A stretch of DNA of 6,673 nt from Patescibacteria group bacterium (GTDB lineage: Bacteria; Patescibacteriota; Patescibacteriia; Patescibacteriales; GWC2-42-12): the NCBI GenBank assembly GCA_018817545.1, contig JAHITL010000113.1, positions 1-6,673 of the forward strand, in the 5' to 3' direction. Numbering within the stretch: position 1 is the stretch's first letter; each line of letters opens with the position of its first letter. The notes beneath the pieces are model-generated. The model was not told the DNA's origin and did not search any database. It was given only the letters and a program-made list of their open reading frames with translations. The position numbers and the translations under genes are program-made. Positions 1 through 4,407 of this stretch are shown here, piece after piece.

Positions 1-642
1 ATGCAATATTCATTTAAAGATGGCACTATTGTTGATGCGGTTGTGTTTGTTAAAGAAAAAATTATTCCAGTTGATTCTAAGTTTTCTTTGGAAAATTATG
101 AAAAGATTTTGAATTGTCAAAAGGCTGAAGCGCGAGAGAAGTTGGAAAAGCAATTTAAACAAGATTTAAAATTGCGTATTGATGAGACTGCTAAATATGT
201 TAAGCCTTCTGAAAATACTATGGATTTTGCTTTTATGTTTATTCCTTCAGAAGCAATTTATTATGATTTATTAATCAATAAAGTTGGAGCAGTGCAGGTG
301 AATACTAGAGATTTGATTGAATATGCTTTTAAAGAAAAGCATGTGATTATTGTTTCACCGACTTCGTTTTTAGCTTATTTGCAGACTGTTTTGCAAGGTT
401 TACGCGCTTTACAAATTGAAGAAAGCGCTAAAGATATTAGAAAACATGTTGAAATGCTTGGTCGTCATATTTTAAGTTATGATGATTTTATGAAAAAATT
501 AGGAGTAAGTATGTCAACAACAGTTAACCATTATAATAACGCTTATAAGGAATTTAAAAAAATTGATAAAGATGTAGTAAAAATAGCTGGCGGTGAGGCA
601 AAAATTGATATATTAACGATTGACAGACCGCAGAGTGAATAA
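1..642 (+). CDS. rmuC: RmuC family protein, C-terminal part (5' end outside window)
   Basis: This is the RmuC domain of a predicted DNA-recombination protein. The family limits inversions and rearrangements at short repeats and has a PD-(D/E)XK-like nuclease fold. Seen: the stretch from KDGTIVDAVVF to IIPVDSKFSLENY (residues about 6-33) is the family core, with Asp12 and the D25-x-K27 pair at the expected nuclease-like positions. It continues with VIIVSPTSFLAYLQTV (about 115-130) and a helical, charged tail. RmuC proteins are normally 300-450 residues, with an N-terminal membrane segment and a long coiled coil before this domain. The 213 residues here begin inside the domain, so the ATG at position 1 is most likely an internal methionine and the gene starts upstream of the window. 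The biochemical role of RmuC remains poorly defined. It ends in TAA, with no obvious terminator behind it. Confidence 0.85.
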   Translation: MQYSFKDGTIVDAVVFVKEKIIPVDSKFSLENYEKILNCQKAEAREKLEKQFKQDLKLRIDETAKYVKPSENTMDFAFMFIPSEAIYYDLLINKVGAVQVNTRDLIEYAFKEKHVIIVSPTSFLAYLQTVLQGLRALQIEESAKDIRKHVEMLGRHILSYDDFMKKLGVSMSTTVNHYNNAYKEFKKIDKDVVKIAGGEAKIDILTIDRPQSE

Positions 643-719
643 TTTTTATAACTATTTATAAAAAAAATTTCTAAAAATTTGATCCCGCTATTCATTGATA
701 AAATATTTTTTGAAAGCGG

Positions 720-755
720 GAATACCCCGCAAATGCGGGGTATTCGGCGACAGAC
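720..755 (+). repeat. Hairpin plus GTATTYGGCGACAGAC direct repeat, copy A
   Basis: Positions 720-730 (GAATACCCCGC) and 735-745 (GCGGGGTATTC) form a perfect 11-bp stem with an AAAT loop. The 10-mer GGCGACAGAC follows directly at 746-755. The block GTATTYGGCGACAGAC recurs at 2579-2594 (copy B), again at the 3' side of a hairpin whose outer stem is ATAC/GTAT. No T-run follows, so it does not look like an intrinsic terminator for rmuC. A second CCCGCT (684-689) can pair with AGCGGG (715-720), so alternative folds exist. Its nature (mobile-element end, RNA motif or dispersed genome repeat) is unknown. Confidence 0.6.
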
Positions 756-904
756 CTATTTTAGAAATGGAATAAACAATCAACAATTTCCGAGAGAATT
801 TTGCTGGATTTACAATGGTAGAGTTTAAGTAATTAAATGGATTTCGCGAAACCGTACCAACATATGTCAAAGATTATGTTCCCGTTAATCAATTCATGAG
901 ATAA
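737..904 (+). pseudogene. Decayed coding remnant before rhuM (unrecognised)
   Basis: The frame in phase with rhuM reads like protein but is broken by TAA at 773, 830 and 902. It gives GVFGDRPILEME, stop, then INNFRENFAGFTMVEFK, stop, then LNGFRETVPTYVKDYVPVNQ and a few more residues. Codons such as CGC, ACC and CCC resemble the richer codon use of rhuM more than the AT-rich host genes. I do not recognise the family. It could be the eroded 3' end of another gene of the same imported locus. It could also be chance open frame in a short stretch, so confidence is low. Confidence 0.25.
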
Positions 905-907
905 TAA

Positions 908-1930
908 ATGCAGTATGAAAAAAATAATCAAAAATCACAAATTGTTATTTATAAAGCCAAAAATGGTCAAGTGAAAATTGATGTTCGCTTTGAAAACGAA
1001 ACCGTTTGGCTTACTCAAAATGCATTAGCAGATCTTTTTCAAACAACCAAACAAAATATAAGCCAACATATAAAAAATATTTTTGAAGAGGGCGAGTTGC
1101 AGACAAATTCAGTTGTAAAGGATTTCTTGACAACTGCCACCGATGGCAAAAATTATTCAACAAATTATTATAATCTTGATTTGATAATCTCTGTTGGTTA
1201 TCGCGTCAAAAGCAGTATCGCTACGGCTTTTCGCCAATGGGCGACCGCTCATTTGCGCGAGTATATTATCAAAGGTTTTGTGTTGGATGATGAGCGGTTA
1301 AAAAACCCTGATTTGCCTTTTGATTATTTCGAAGAATTGACGCGTCGCATAGCCGAAATACGCACTTCTGAAAAAAGATTTTACCGAAAGATTACCGATA
1401 TTTACGTTACTAGCGTTGATTATGATCCTACAGATGAACAGAGTATTTTATTTTTCAAAACAGTTCAAAACAAGGTCCATTATGCGGTTACAGGAAATAC
1501 CGTTGCGGAGATAATTGCAAACAGGGTAGACAGTAAAAAACTAAATATTGGGTTAACGAATTTTAGGGGCAATAAGCCGACAAAAGAGGAGACATTGGTC
1601 GCCAAAAATTATTTGAATGAGCAAGAACTGCTGGTGTTAAATAATCTAGTCGAACAATATCTCGTATTTGCCGAAGGACAAGCGATGCAAAGAATCCCGA
1701 TGTATATGAAAGATTGGATAGAAAGACTCAATGAGTTTCTGAAACTTAACAGAAAAGATATTTTGAAAAATGCCGGAAAAATATCACACGAATTAGCAAA
1801 AGAATTAGCAGAAAAAGAATATCATATTTATTACAAAAATAGCTTGAATGAGCCGAACAAGACTGACAGTGATTTTGATGTATTCGCAAATAGCGCAATA
1901 AAGTTATTAAAACTCAAGAAGAAAAAATAA
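908..1930 (+). CDS. rhuM: RhuM family protein (Virulence_RhuM)
   Basis: This is an intact 340-residue member of the RhuM family, named after a gene in Salmonella pathogenicity island 3. The biochemical function is not settled. Genes of this family are often found inside type I restriction-modification loci, which fits the hsdM fragment two bases downstream. Seen: an N-terminal DNA-binding-like region (about 33-70) with VWLTQNALADLFQTTKQNIS and HIKNIFEEGEL; the family stretch YYNLDLIISVGYRVKSS (87-103); FRQWATAHLREYIIKGFVLD (108-127); and a C-terminal domain with AEIIANRVDSKKLNIGLTNF (200-219) and MKDWIERLNEFL (267-278), ending in a lysine tail. Length matches the family. ATG 908 is the first start after two in-frame stops (902-907), and no Shine-Dalgarno is visible. 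Base composition is visibly richer in G and C than the neighbouring core genes, suggesting horizontal acquisition. Confidence 0.88.
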   Translation: MQYEKNNQKSQIVIYKAKNGQVKIDVRFENETVWLTQNALADLFQTTKQNISQHIKNIFEEGELQTNSVVKDFLTTATDGKNYSTNYYNLDLIISVGYRVKSSIATAFRQWATAHLREYIIKGFVLDDERLKNPDLPFDYFEELTRRIAEIRTSEKRFYRKITDIYVTSVDYDPTDEQSILFFKTVQNKVHYAVTGNTVAEIIANRVDSKKLNIGLTNFRGNKPTKEETLVAKNYLNEQELLVLNNLVEQYLVFAEGQAMQRIPMYMKDWIERLNEFLKLNRKDILKNAGKISHELAKELAEKEYHIYYKNSLNEPNKTDSDFDVFANSAIKLLKLKKKK

Positions 1931-1932
1931 TT

Positions 1933-2052
1933 ATGCTTGATCAAACTACAAAACGAAAAATTGACTCTGCCCGCAATATTTTTGTCGGTAAAGTTTCTGA
2001 TCCAAAAGCGCAGGTTGAGCAAATCACGACGGCGCTTGACAAAATTTTTTGA
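1933..2052 (+). pseudogene. hsdM: Truncated type I restriction methylase HsdM, N-terminal fragment
   Basis: The 39-codon frame begins MLDQTTKR, continues KIDSARNIFVGKVSDPKAQ and ends VEQITTALDKIF before TGA. HsdM (N-6 adenine DNA methylase, type I R-M) proteins typically begin with this pattern: M-L-x-x-x-T-K-R-x-I-D-x-A-R-x-I-L-V-G-K-V-x-D-P-K-A-Q-x-E-Q-I-T-x-A-L, then I-Y-K-F-M-D-D-M. The match runs to Ala34-Leu35 and then breaks, with the next four codons unrelated. The methylase catalytic motifs (SAM-binding motif, NPPF/Y) are all absent from what follows, so no active enzyme can be made. The fragment starts two bases after the rhuM stop, typical operon spacing. The break lies near a short TTGAC direct repeat (2036-2040 and 2049-2053), and composition switches to very AT-rich beyond it. 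It may be a deletion scar. Confidence 0.72.
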
Positions 2053-2077
2053 CTTTTGATATAAATTAGACTATTTT
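2036..2077 (+). promoter_or_regulatory. Possible promoter(s) at the hsdM break
   Basis: TTGACA (2036-2041) lies 18 bases before TATAAA (2060-2065). A second pair, TTGACT (2049-2054) and TATTTT (2072-2077), is 17 bases apart. Both overlap the scar where hsdM ends. Nothing convincing lies immediately downstream to be driven, so this may be chance in AT-rich DNA. Confidence 0.25.
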
Positions 2078-2403
2078 ATATTAATATTAGCAGTATTTTT
2101 ATGATTATTATGAAACAAGAAAAAATTAGTGAGCGTAGTAATAGGCTCAAAAAAATCGTGATTATTTAATTCAGATAATTAATATTTTATTACTAATTAA
2201 TTTGATGTTAAATATTTTAAAAATATGAAAAAAGTTTTAAAAATAATTAAAAAAACAATTTTAATAATATTGTTAATTATTTTAGTCTTATATATTGGTT
2301 TAGTAATTTACAGAATTCCAGTTGCTTGTGTATGCATATGAAAAAGAGGATTAAAAAATAATAATAGTTTGTTGTCCGAAATGAGCTAGACTAATATAAC
2401 TCC
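2053..2403. other. AT-rich intergenic stretch between hsdM remnant and tRNA promoter
   Basis: About 350 bases with no recognisable gene on either strand. It holds the promoter-like hexamers at its left end, a 22-codon frame at 2101-2169 with nothing to support it, and the doubtful hydrophobic micro-ORF at 2225-2341. Composition resembles the host spacers, not the rhuM segment. Confidence 0.5.
2225..2341 (+). CDS. Possible small single-span membrane protein, perhaps truncated
   Basis: A 38-codon frame with a lysine-rich start (MKKVLKIIKK) followed by a hydrophobic segment of about 18 residues (ILIILLIILVLYIGLVIY) and a short tail, RIPVACVCI, then TGA. The layout is that of an N-terminal membrane anchor or uncleaved signal. 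The same frame continues past the TGA for 15 more codons (KRGLKNNNSLLSEMS) to TAG, and a +1 shift near 2320 reads LVYAYEKED. It could therefore be the broken 5' end of a longer exported protein. No Shine-Dalgarno and no recognisable family. AT-rich DNA readily produces such frames. Confidence 0.25.
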   Translation: MKKVLKIIKKTILIILLIILVLYIGLVIYRIPVACVCI

Positions 2404-2432
2404 TTGAAATTTTTTTTGTAATAAGTTATAGT
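2404..2432 (+). promoter_or_regulatory. Promoter for tRNA-Gly
   Basis: TTGAAA (2404-2409) and TATAGT (2427-2432) are separated by exactly 17 bases, each one base or so from the sigma-70 consensus. Predicted transcription start is about 2439, ten bases before the mature tRNA 5' end. The position relative to a lone tRNA gene makes this the best promoter in the window. Confidence 0.6.
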
Positions 2433-2448
2433 TAATTTATTGTATTTT

Positions 2449-2523
2449 GCGGGTATCGTATAGTGGCTATTATATTACCTTGCCAAGGTAGAGATACGGG
2501 TTCGATTCCCGTTACCCGCTCCA
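2449..2523 (+). tRNA. trnG: tRNA-Gly (anticodon GCC)
   Basis: Complete cloverleaf. The acceptor stem GCGGGTA (2449-2455) pairs with TACCCGC (2513-2519), followed by discriminator T2520 and an encoded CCA (2521-2523). The anticodon stem TTACC (2475-2479)/GGTAG (2487-2491) encloses loop TTGCCAA with anticodon GCC at 2482-2484, reading GGC and GGT glycine codons. The T arm ACGGG/CCCGT (2496-2500, 2508-2512) encloses TTCGATT. The D arm is the least regular part: GTAT...TATA type with AGTGGC in the loop. A promoter lies just upstream. A T-run at 2546-2551 may end the transcript, but no strong hairpin precedes it. Confidence 0.95.
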
Positions 2524-2566
2524 TAATAATAAAAATAGCTATTAGTTTTTTGCTTAAAGAAATTTT

Positions 2567-2594
2567 ATACTCGAAGGAGTATTTGGCGACAGAC
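2567..2594 (+). repeat. Hairpin plus GTATTYGGCGACAGAC direct repeat, copy B
   Basis: ATACTC (2567-2572) and GAGTAT (2577-2582) form a 6-bp stem with loop GAAG. GGCGACAGAC follows at 2585-2594. The 16-base block at 2579-2594 differs from copy A (740-755) only at one pyrimidine. Similarity continues weakly into TAT-TTA-GAAA. The inner stem sequence differs between copies while pairing is kept, hinting that structure matters. It lies between tRNA-Gly and infC, 44 bases after the tRNA end. Confidence 0.6.
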
Positions 2595-2650
2595 TATATT
2601 ACGAAAGATTTTACATGACATTCAATTATCAGTTGAAGAATATGAAAAAA

Positions 2651-2679
2651 TTAGAAGAAATTAATAATTTTAATATAAT
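2651..2679 (+). promoter_or_regulatory. Putative infC promoter, near-leaderless
   Basis: A perfect -10 hexamer TATAAT (2674-2679) ends eight bases before the infC ATG (2688). The -35 candidate TTAGAA (2651-2656), 17 bases upstream, is weak. A start 6-8 bases after the -10 box would fall at or just before the ATG, giving a leaderless or nearly leaderless mRNA. Confidence 0.4.
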
Positions 2680-2687
2680 AATAAATA

Positions 2688-3245
2688 ATGCGAAGAGTCT
2701 ATCACAAACCAAAACCTATTGATCCAAAGAAAAAAAATTTAGTAAATCATTTTATTAAAGCTCCTGTTGTTTTTTTAATTAATGAAGTTGGGGAAAATTT
2801 AGGTGTTATGGAAATAAGTAAAGCGTTGACTATGGCTTTGGAAGTCGGTTTAGATTTAGTTGAAGTTAATCCTAAAGCTACTCCTCCAGTAGTTAAGATT
2901 GTAGATTTTGGTCAGTTTAAATATCAAAAAGAAAAAGAAATTCAGCGTCAGAAAGTTAAACAGAAAAAAGTGGAGATTAAAGGAGTTAGATTGTCAGCGC
3001 GAATTAGTCAGCACGATTTTGATTTTAGAATTGATCAAGCGAAAAAATTTTTAGCAAGAGGTGATAAGCTTAGAGTGGAAATTATGCTTAAGGGTCGCGA
3101 AAAACAACATCCAGAAAAAGCAGGGGAAGTAATTGAAAAATTTATTGAAGTTTTAAAGAAAAGTGAAGATTTAAATATTGAAATTGAACAAGGCTTGACA
3201 AAACAGGGAGGAAAGTTTAATATATTAATGTTTAATAAACAATAA
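2688..3245 (+). CDS. infC: Translation initiation factor IF-3
   Basis: IF-3 binds the 30S subunit, blocks premature 50S joining and checks start-codon and initiator-tRNA pairing. Seen: N-terminal domain (about 20-85) with the signatures LGVMEISKALTMALEVGLDL and DLVEVNPKATPPVVKIVDFG (56-75), then QFKYQKEKE. A lysine-rich helical linker (80-97) follows, then a C-terminal domain (98-185) with HDFDFRIDQAKKFLARGDK and KGREKQHPEKA (135-145), the part that holds most 30S contacts. At 185 residues it is a normal full length. The usual N-terminal R-x-N-x-x-I segment is NLVNHFIKAP (17-26), preceded by a basic MRRVYHKPKP extension. It starts at ATG with no Shine-Dalgarno, unlike the rare AUU start used by Escherichia coli infC. 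First gene of the infC-rpmI-rplT cluster. Confidence 0.97.
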   Translation: MRRVYHKPKPIDPKKKNLVNHFIKAPVVFLINEVGENLGVMEISKALTMALEVGLDLVEVNPKATPPVVKIVDFGQFKYQKEKEIQRQKVKQKKVEIKGVRLSARISQHDFDFRIDQAKKFLARGDKLRVEIMLKGREKQHPEKAGEVIEKFIEVLKKSEDLNIEIEQGLTKQGGKFNILMFNKQ

Positions 3246-3256
3246 TACAGCCAATG

Positions 3257-3283
3257 AAAATCAGGCGATTAGACCTGTTTTTT
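3257..3283 (+). terminator. Weak terminator or attenuator-like hairpin between infC and rpmI
   Basis: CAGG (3262-3265) and CCTG (3274-3277) pair around loop CGATTAGA. Flanking AAAA and TTTT can extend the stem past a T-T mismatch, and a run of six T (3278-3283) follows. The stem is short. It could be a partial terminator or an attenuation site in the ribosomal-protein cluster. The sequence GGCGATTAGACCTGTTTT also resembles copy A of the GGCGACAGAC repeat. Confidence 0.3.
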
Positions 3284-3300
3284 ATTATTACATCATAGCT

Positions 3301-3498
3301 ATGCCTAAAATTAAAACACATAAAGCAACAGCAAAACGGTTTAAAATTACGAGAAATAATAAAATATTACATCGTAAAGCTGGTCAAGATCATTTTAATG
3401 CGCGTGAATCAGGTAATGTAACTCGTACTAAACGACGTGATATTACAGTTAGTGATACAGGAGTAAAAATTATTAAAAGATTAATGCCATACAATTAA
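3301..3498 (+). CDS. rpmI: 50S ribosomal protein L35
   Basis: Small basic protein of the large ribosomal subunit. Seen: the N-terminal signature KIKTHKATAKRFKIT (3-17), the central HRKAGQDHFNARES region (24-37), and the C-terminal IKRLMPY (58-64). Length of 65 residues is standard for L35. It lies 55 bases after infC and 118 bases before rplT in the conserved IF3-L35-L20 order, so co-transcription is likely. No Shine-Dalgarno precedes ATG; the upstream bases are CATCATAGCT. Confidence 0.96.
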   Translation: MPKIKTHKATAKRFKITRNNKILHRKAGQDHFNARESGNVTRTKRRDITVSDTGVKIIKRLMPYN

Positions 3499-3513
3499 TA
3501 TTTAACACTCAAT

Positions 3514-3592
3514 AATTTTCAATTTTCAATTTTTAGTTTTCAATTAATTTTAAATAATGCAATTTTCAATGGAATATAATCAATTGAAAATT
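3514..3592 (+). promoter_or_regulatory. Repeated AATTTTCAAT with inverted copy in rplT leader
   Basis: AATTTTCAAT occurs at 3514-3523, 3521-3530 and 3561-3570, with a one-base variant at 3535-3544. Its exact complement ATTGAAAATT lies at 3583-3592. The 3561/3583 pair makes a perfect 10-bp stem with a 12-base loop, 24 bases before the rplT ATG. The upstream copies could pair with the same partner, allowing mutually exclusive folds. The loop contains TATAAT (3575-3580), a possible -10 box without a clear -35. L20 represses its own operon in several bacteria by binding leader RNA. Whether this is such a site is inference. Confidence 0.4.
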
Positions 3593-3616
3593 AATTCATA
3601 AATCATAAATAATGCT

Positions 3617-3970
3617 ATGCCAAGAGTTAAAAGAGGAACAAGCCATGTTAAAAAAAGAAAAAAACTTCTTAAAAAAGTTAAGGGTTATAAGTGGGGTAGA
3701 AAAAAGTTGATCCGTTTAGCTAAAACAGCTGTATTGAAAGCTGGTGTTCATTCTTATACTGATCGTAAAAAGAAGAAAAGAACTTCTCGCGCATTGTGGC
3801 AGATTAAAATTGGCGCTTTTGTTCGTCAGCATGGTTTATCATATTCACGTTTTATAGATCTTCTTAAGAAAAATGAAATTGAATTAGATCGCAAAATCTT
3901 AGCTCAATTTGTAGTAGAACAACCTGACGTTCTTATTAAATTGATAGAACGATTAAAGGTAAGTAGTTAA
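3617..3970 (+). CDS. rplT: 50S ribosomal protein L20
   Basis: L20 binds 23S rRNA early in 50S assembly and, in several bacteria, represses the infC-rpmI-rplT operon through its mRNA. Seen: the long basic N-terminal extension MPRVKRGTSHVKKRKKLLKK (1-20) with KGYKWGRKKL (22-31), then the globular domain from about 55 with GAFVRQHGLSYSRFIDLL (66-83) and the helical C-terminus. Length of 117 residues matches the family. The normally conserved W-I-x-R-I-N stretch reads WQIKIG (61-66), a moderate departure. The ATG at 3617 has no Shine-Dalgarno; an out-of-frame ATG lies at 3612. Confidence 0.97.
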   Translation: MPRVKRGTSHVKKRKKLLKKVKGYKWGRKKLIRLAKTAVLKAGVHSYTDRKKKKRTSRALWQIKIGAFVRQHGLSYSRFIDLLKKNEIELDRKILAQFVVEQPDVLIKLIERLKVSS

Positions 3971-4033
3971 ATAATACTTTTATAATTTTTAATTTTTTCC
4001 CGCATATTGCGGGATAATACTTAAATTTTTAAT
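3971..4033. repeat. CCCGCA/TGCGGG palindrome flanked by direct repeats
   Basis: CCCGCA (3999-4004), loop TAT and TGCGGG (4008-4013) form a compact GC hairpin in otherwise AT-only DNA. It is flanked by direct repeats: ATAATACTT at 3971-3979 and 4014-4022, and ATTTTTAAT at 3985-3993 and 4025-4033. The T-run lies before the hairpin, not after it, so it is not a normal terminator for rplT on the + strand. It shares the CCCGC/GCGGG core with the palindromes near 684-745 and 6463-6490, so it may be a dispersed REP-like insertion that duplicated its target. Confidence 0.45.
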
Positions 4034-4102
4034 ATAAATTTCAAAAAACAACTAAATTATAAGCATTAATAAATATTTAGATATTAAAAATTAAAGTATT
4101 AT

Positions 4103-4130
4103 TTAAAAATTAAAAATTAAAAATTAAAAA
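4103..4130 (+). repeat. Four tandem copies of TTAAAAA abutting secG
   Basis: TTAAAAA is repeated perfectly four times, followed by seven T and then the secG ATG at 4138. The tract occupies the place of a ribosome binding site and leaves no Shine-Dalgarno. Slippage here could change the spacing of any upstream promoter. Confidence 0.7.
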
Positions 4131-4137
4131 TTTTTTT

Positions 4138-4374
4138 ATGTACATGTTTTTTGTCAAAAATATACAAATATTTCAAATGGTTATTGCGATATTATTAGCA
4201 ATTTCTATTTTAATGCAGAGTCGTGGAACCGGTTTGGGTAATGTTTTTGGCGGATCTAGTAATGTTTATCGAACTAAACGTGGTATAGAAAAAAAATTAT
4301 TTATTGTCACTATAATTTTAGCTGTTTTATTTTTTCTTATTTCTTTAGCTAATATGATTATTCATAAAGGTTAA
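4138..4374 (+). CDS. secG: Preprotein translocase subunit SecG
   Basis: Small membrane subunit of the SecYEG protein-export channel. Seen: two membrane spans (about 9-26 and 54-75) joined by the typical glycine-rich loop LMQSRGTGLGNVFGGSSN (25-42), then RTKRGIEK, the family signature with charged residues before the second span. Length of 78 residues is standard. Translation could begin at Met1 (4138) or Met3 (4144); the sequence cannot decide, as neither has a Shine-Dalgarno. It lies 167 bases after rplT and 33 bases before the substrate-binding protein. SecG next to this binding protein suggests a short export/transport unit, although a shared transcript is only inferred from spacing. Confidence 0.93.
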   Translation: MYMFFVKNIQIFQMVIAILLAISILMQSRGTGLGNVFGGSSNVYRTKRGIEKKLFIVTIILAVLFFLISLANMIIHKG

Positions 4375-4407
4375 GACACTTCTTGTTATATTTAATTTTT
4401 TTTTAAA

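Noticed and set aside
643..664. TTTTTATA/TATAAAAA inverted repeat after rmuC as a terminator
   Set aside because: The stem is A-T only and is followed by A residues rather than a T-run on the + strand.
688..870. 60-codon minus-strand frame opposite the hairpin region
   Set aside because: It is mostly the translation of the palindrome and the reverse of the broken frame before rhuM. No family resemblance and no ribosome binding site.
1831..2022. 63-codon minus-strand frame
   Set aside because: It overlaps the 3' end of rhuM and the hsdM fragment, both of which are recognisable on the + strand; this is a shadow frame.
2101..2169. 22-codon frame starting MIIMKQEK
   Set aside because: Too short, no Shine-Dalgarno, no recognised family; expected often in AT-rich DNA.
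2339..2341. Recoded TGA (Gly or Trp), as in some candidate-phylum lineages
   Set aside because: No intact gene in the window contains an in-frame TGA, and Trp and Gly use normal codons.
720..2594. CRISPR array
   Set aside because: Only two repeat copies, 1.8 kb apart, with no regular spacers or cas genes.
2560..2690. Open, protein-like frames around repeat copy B (for example HDIQLSVEEYEKIRRN)
   Set aside because: All three frames are partly open, none has a supported start, and the region contains the hairpin repeat and the infC promoter.
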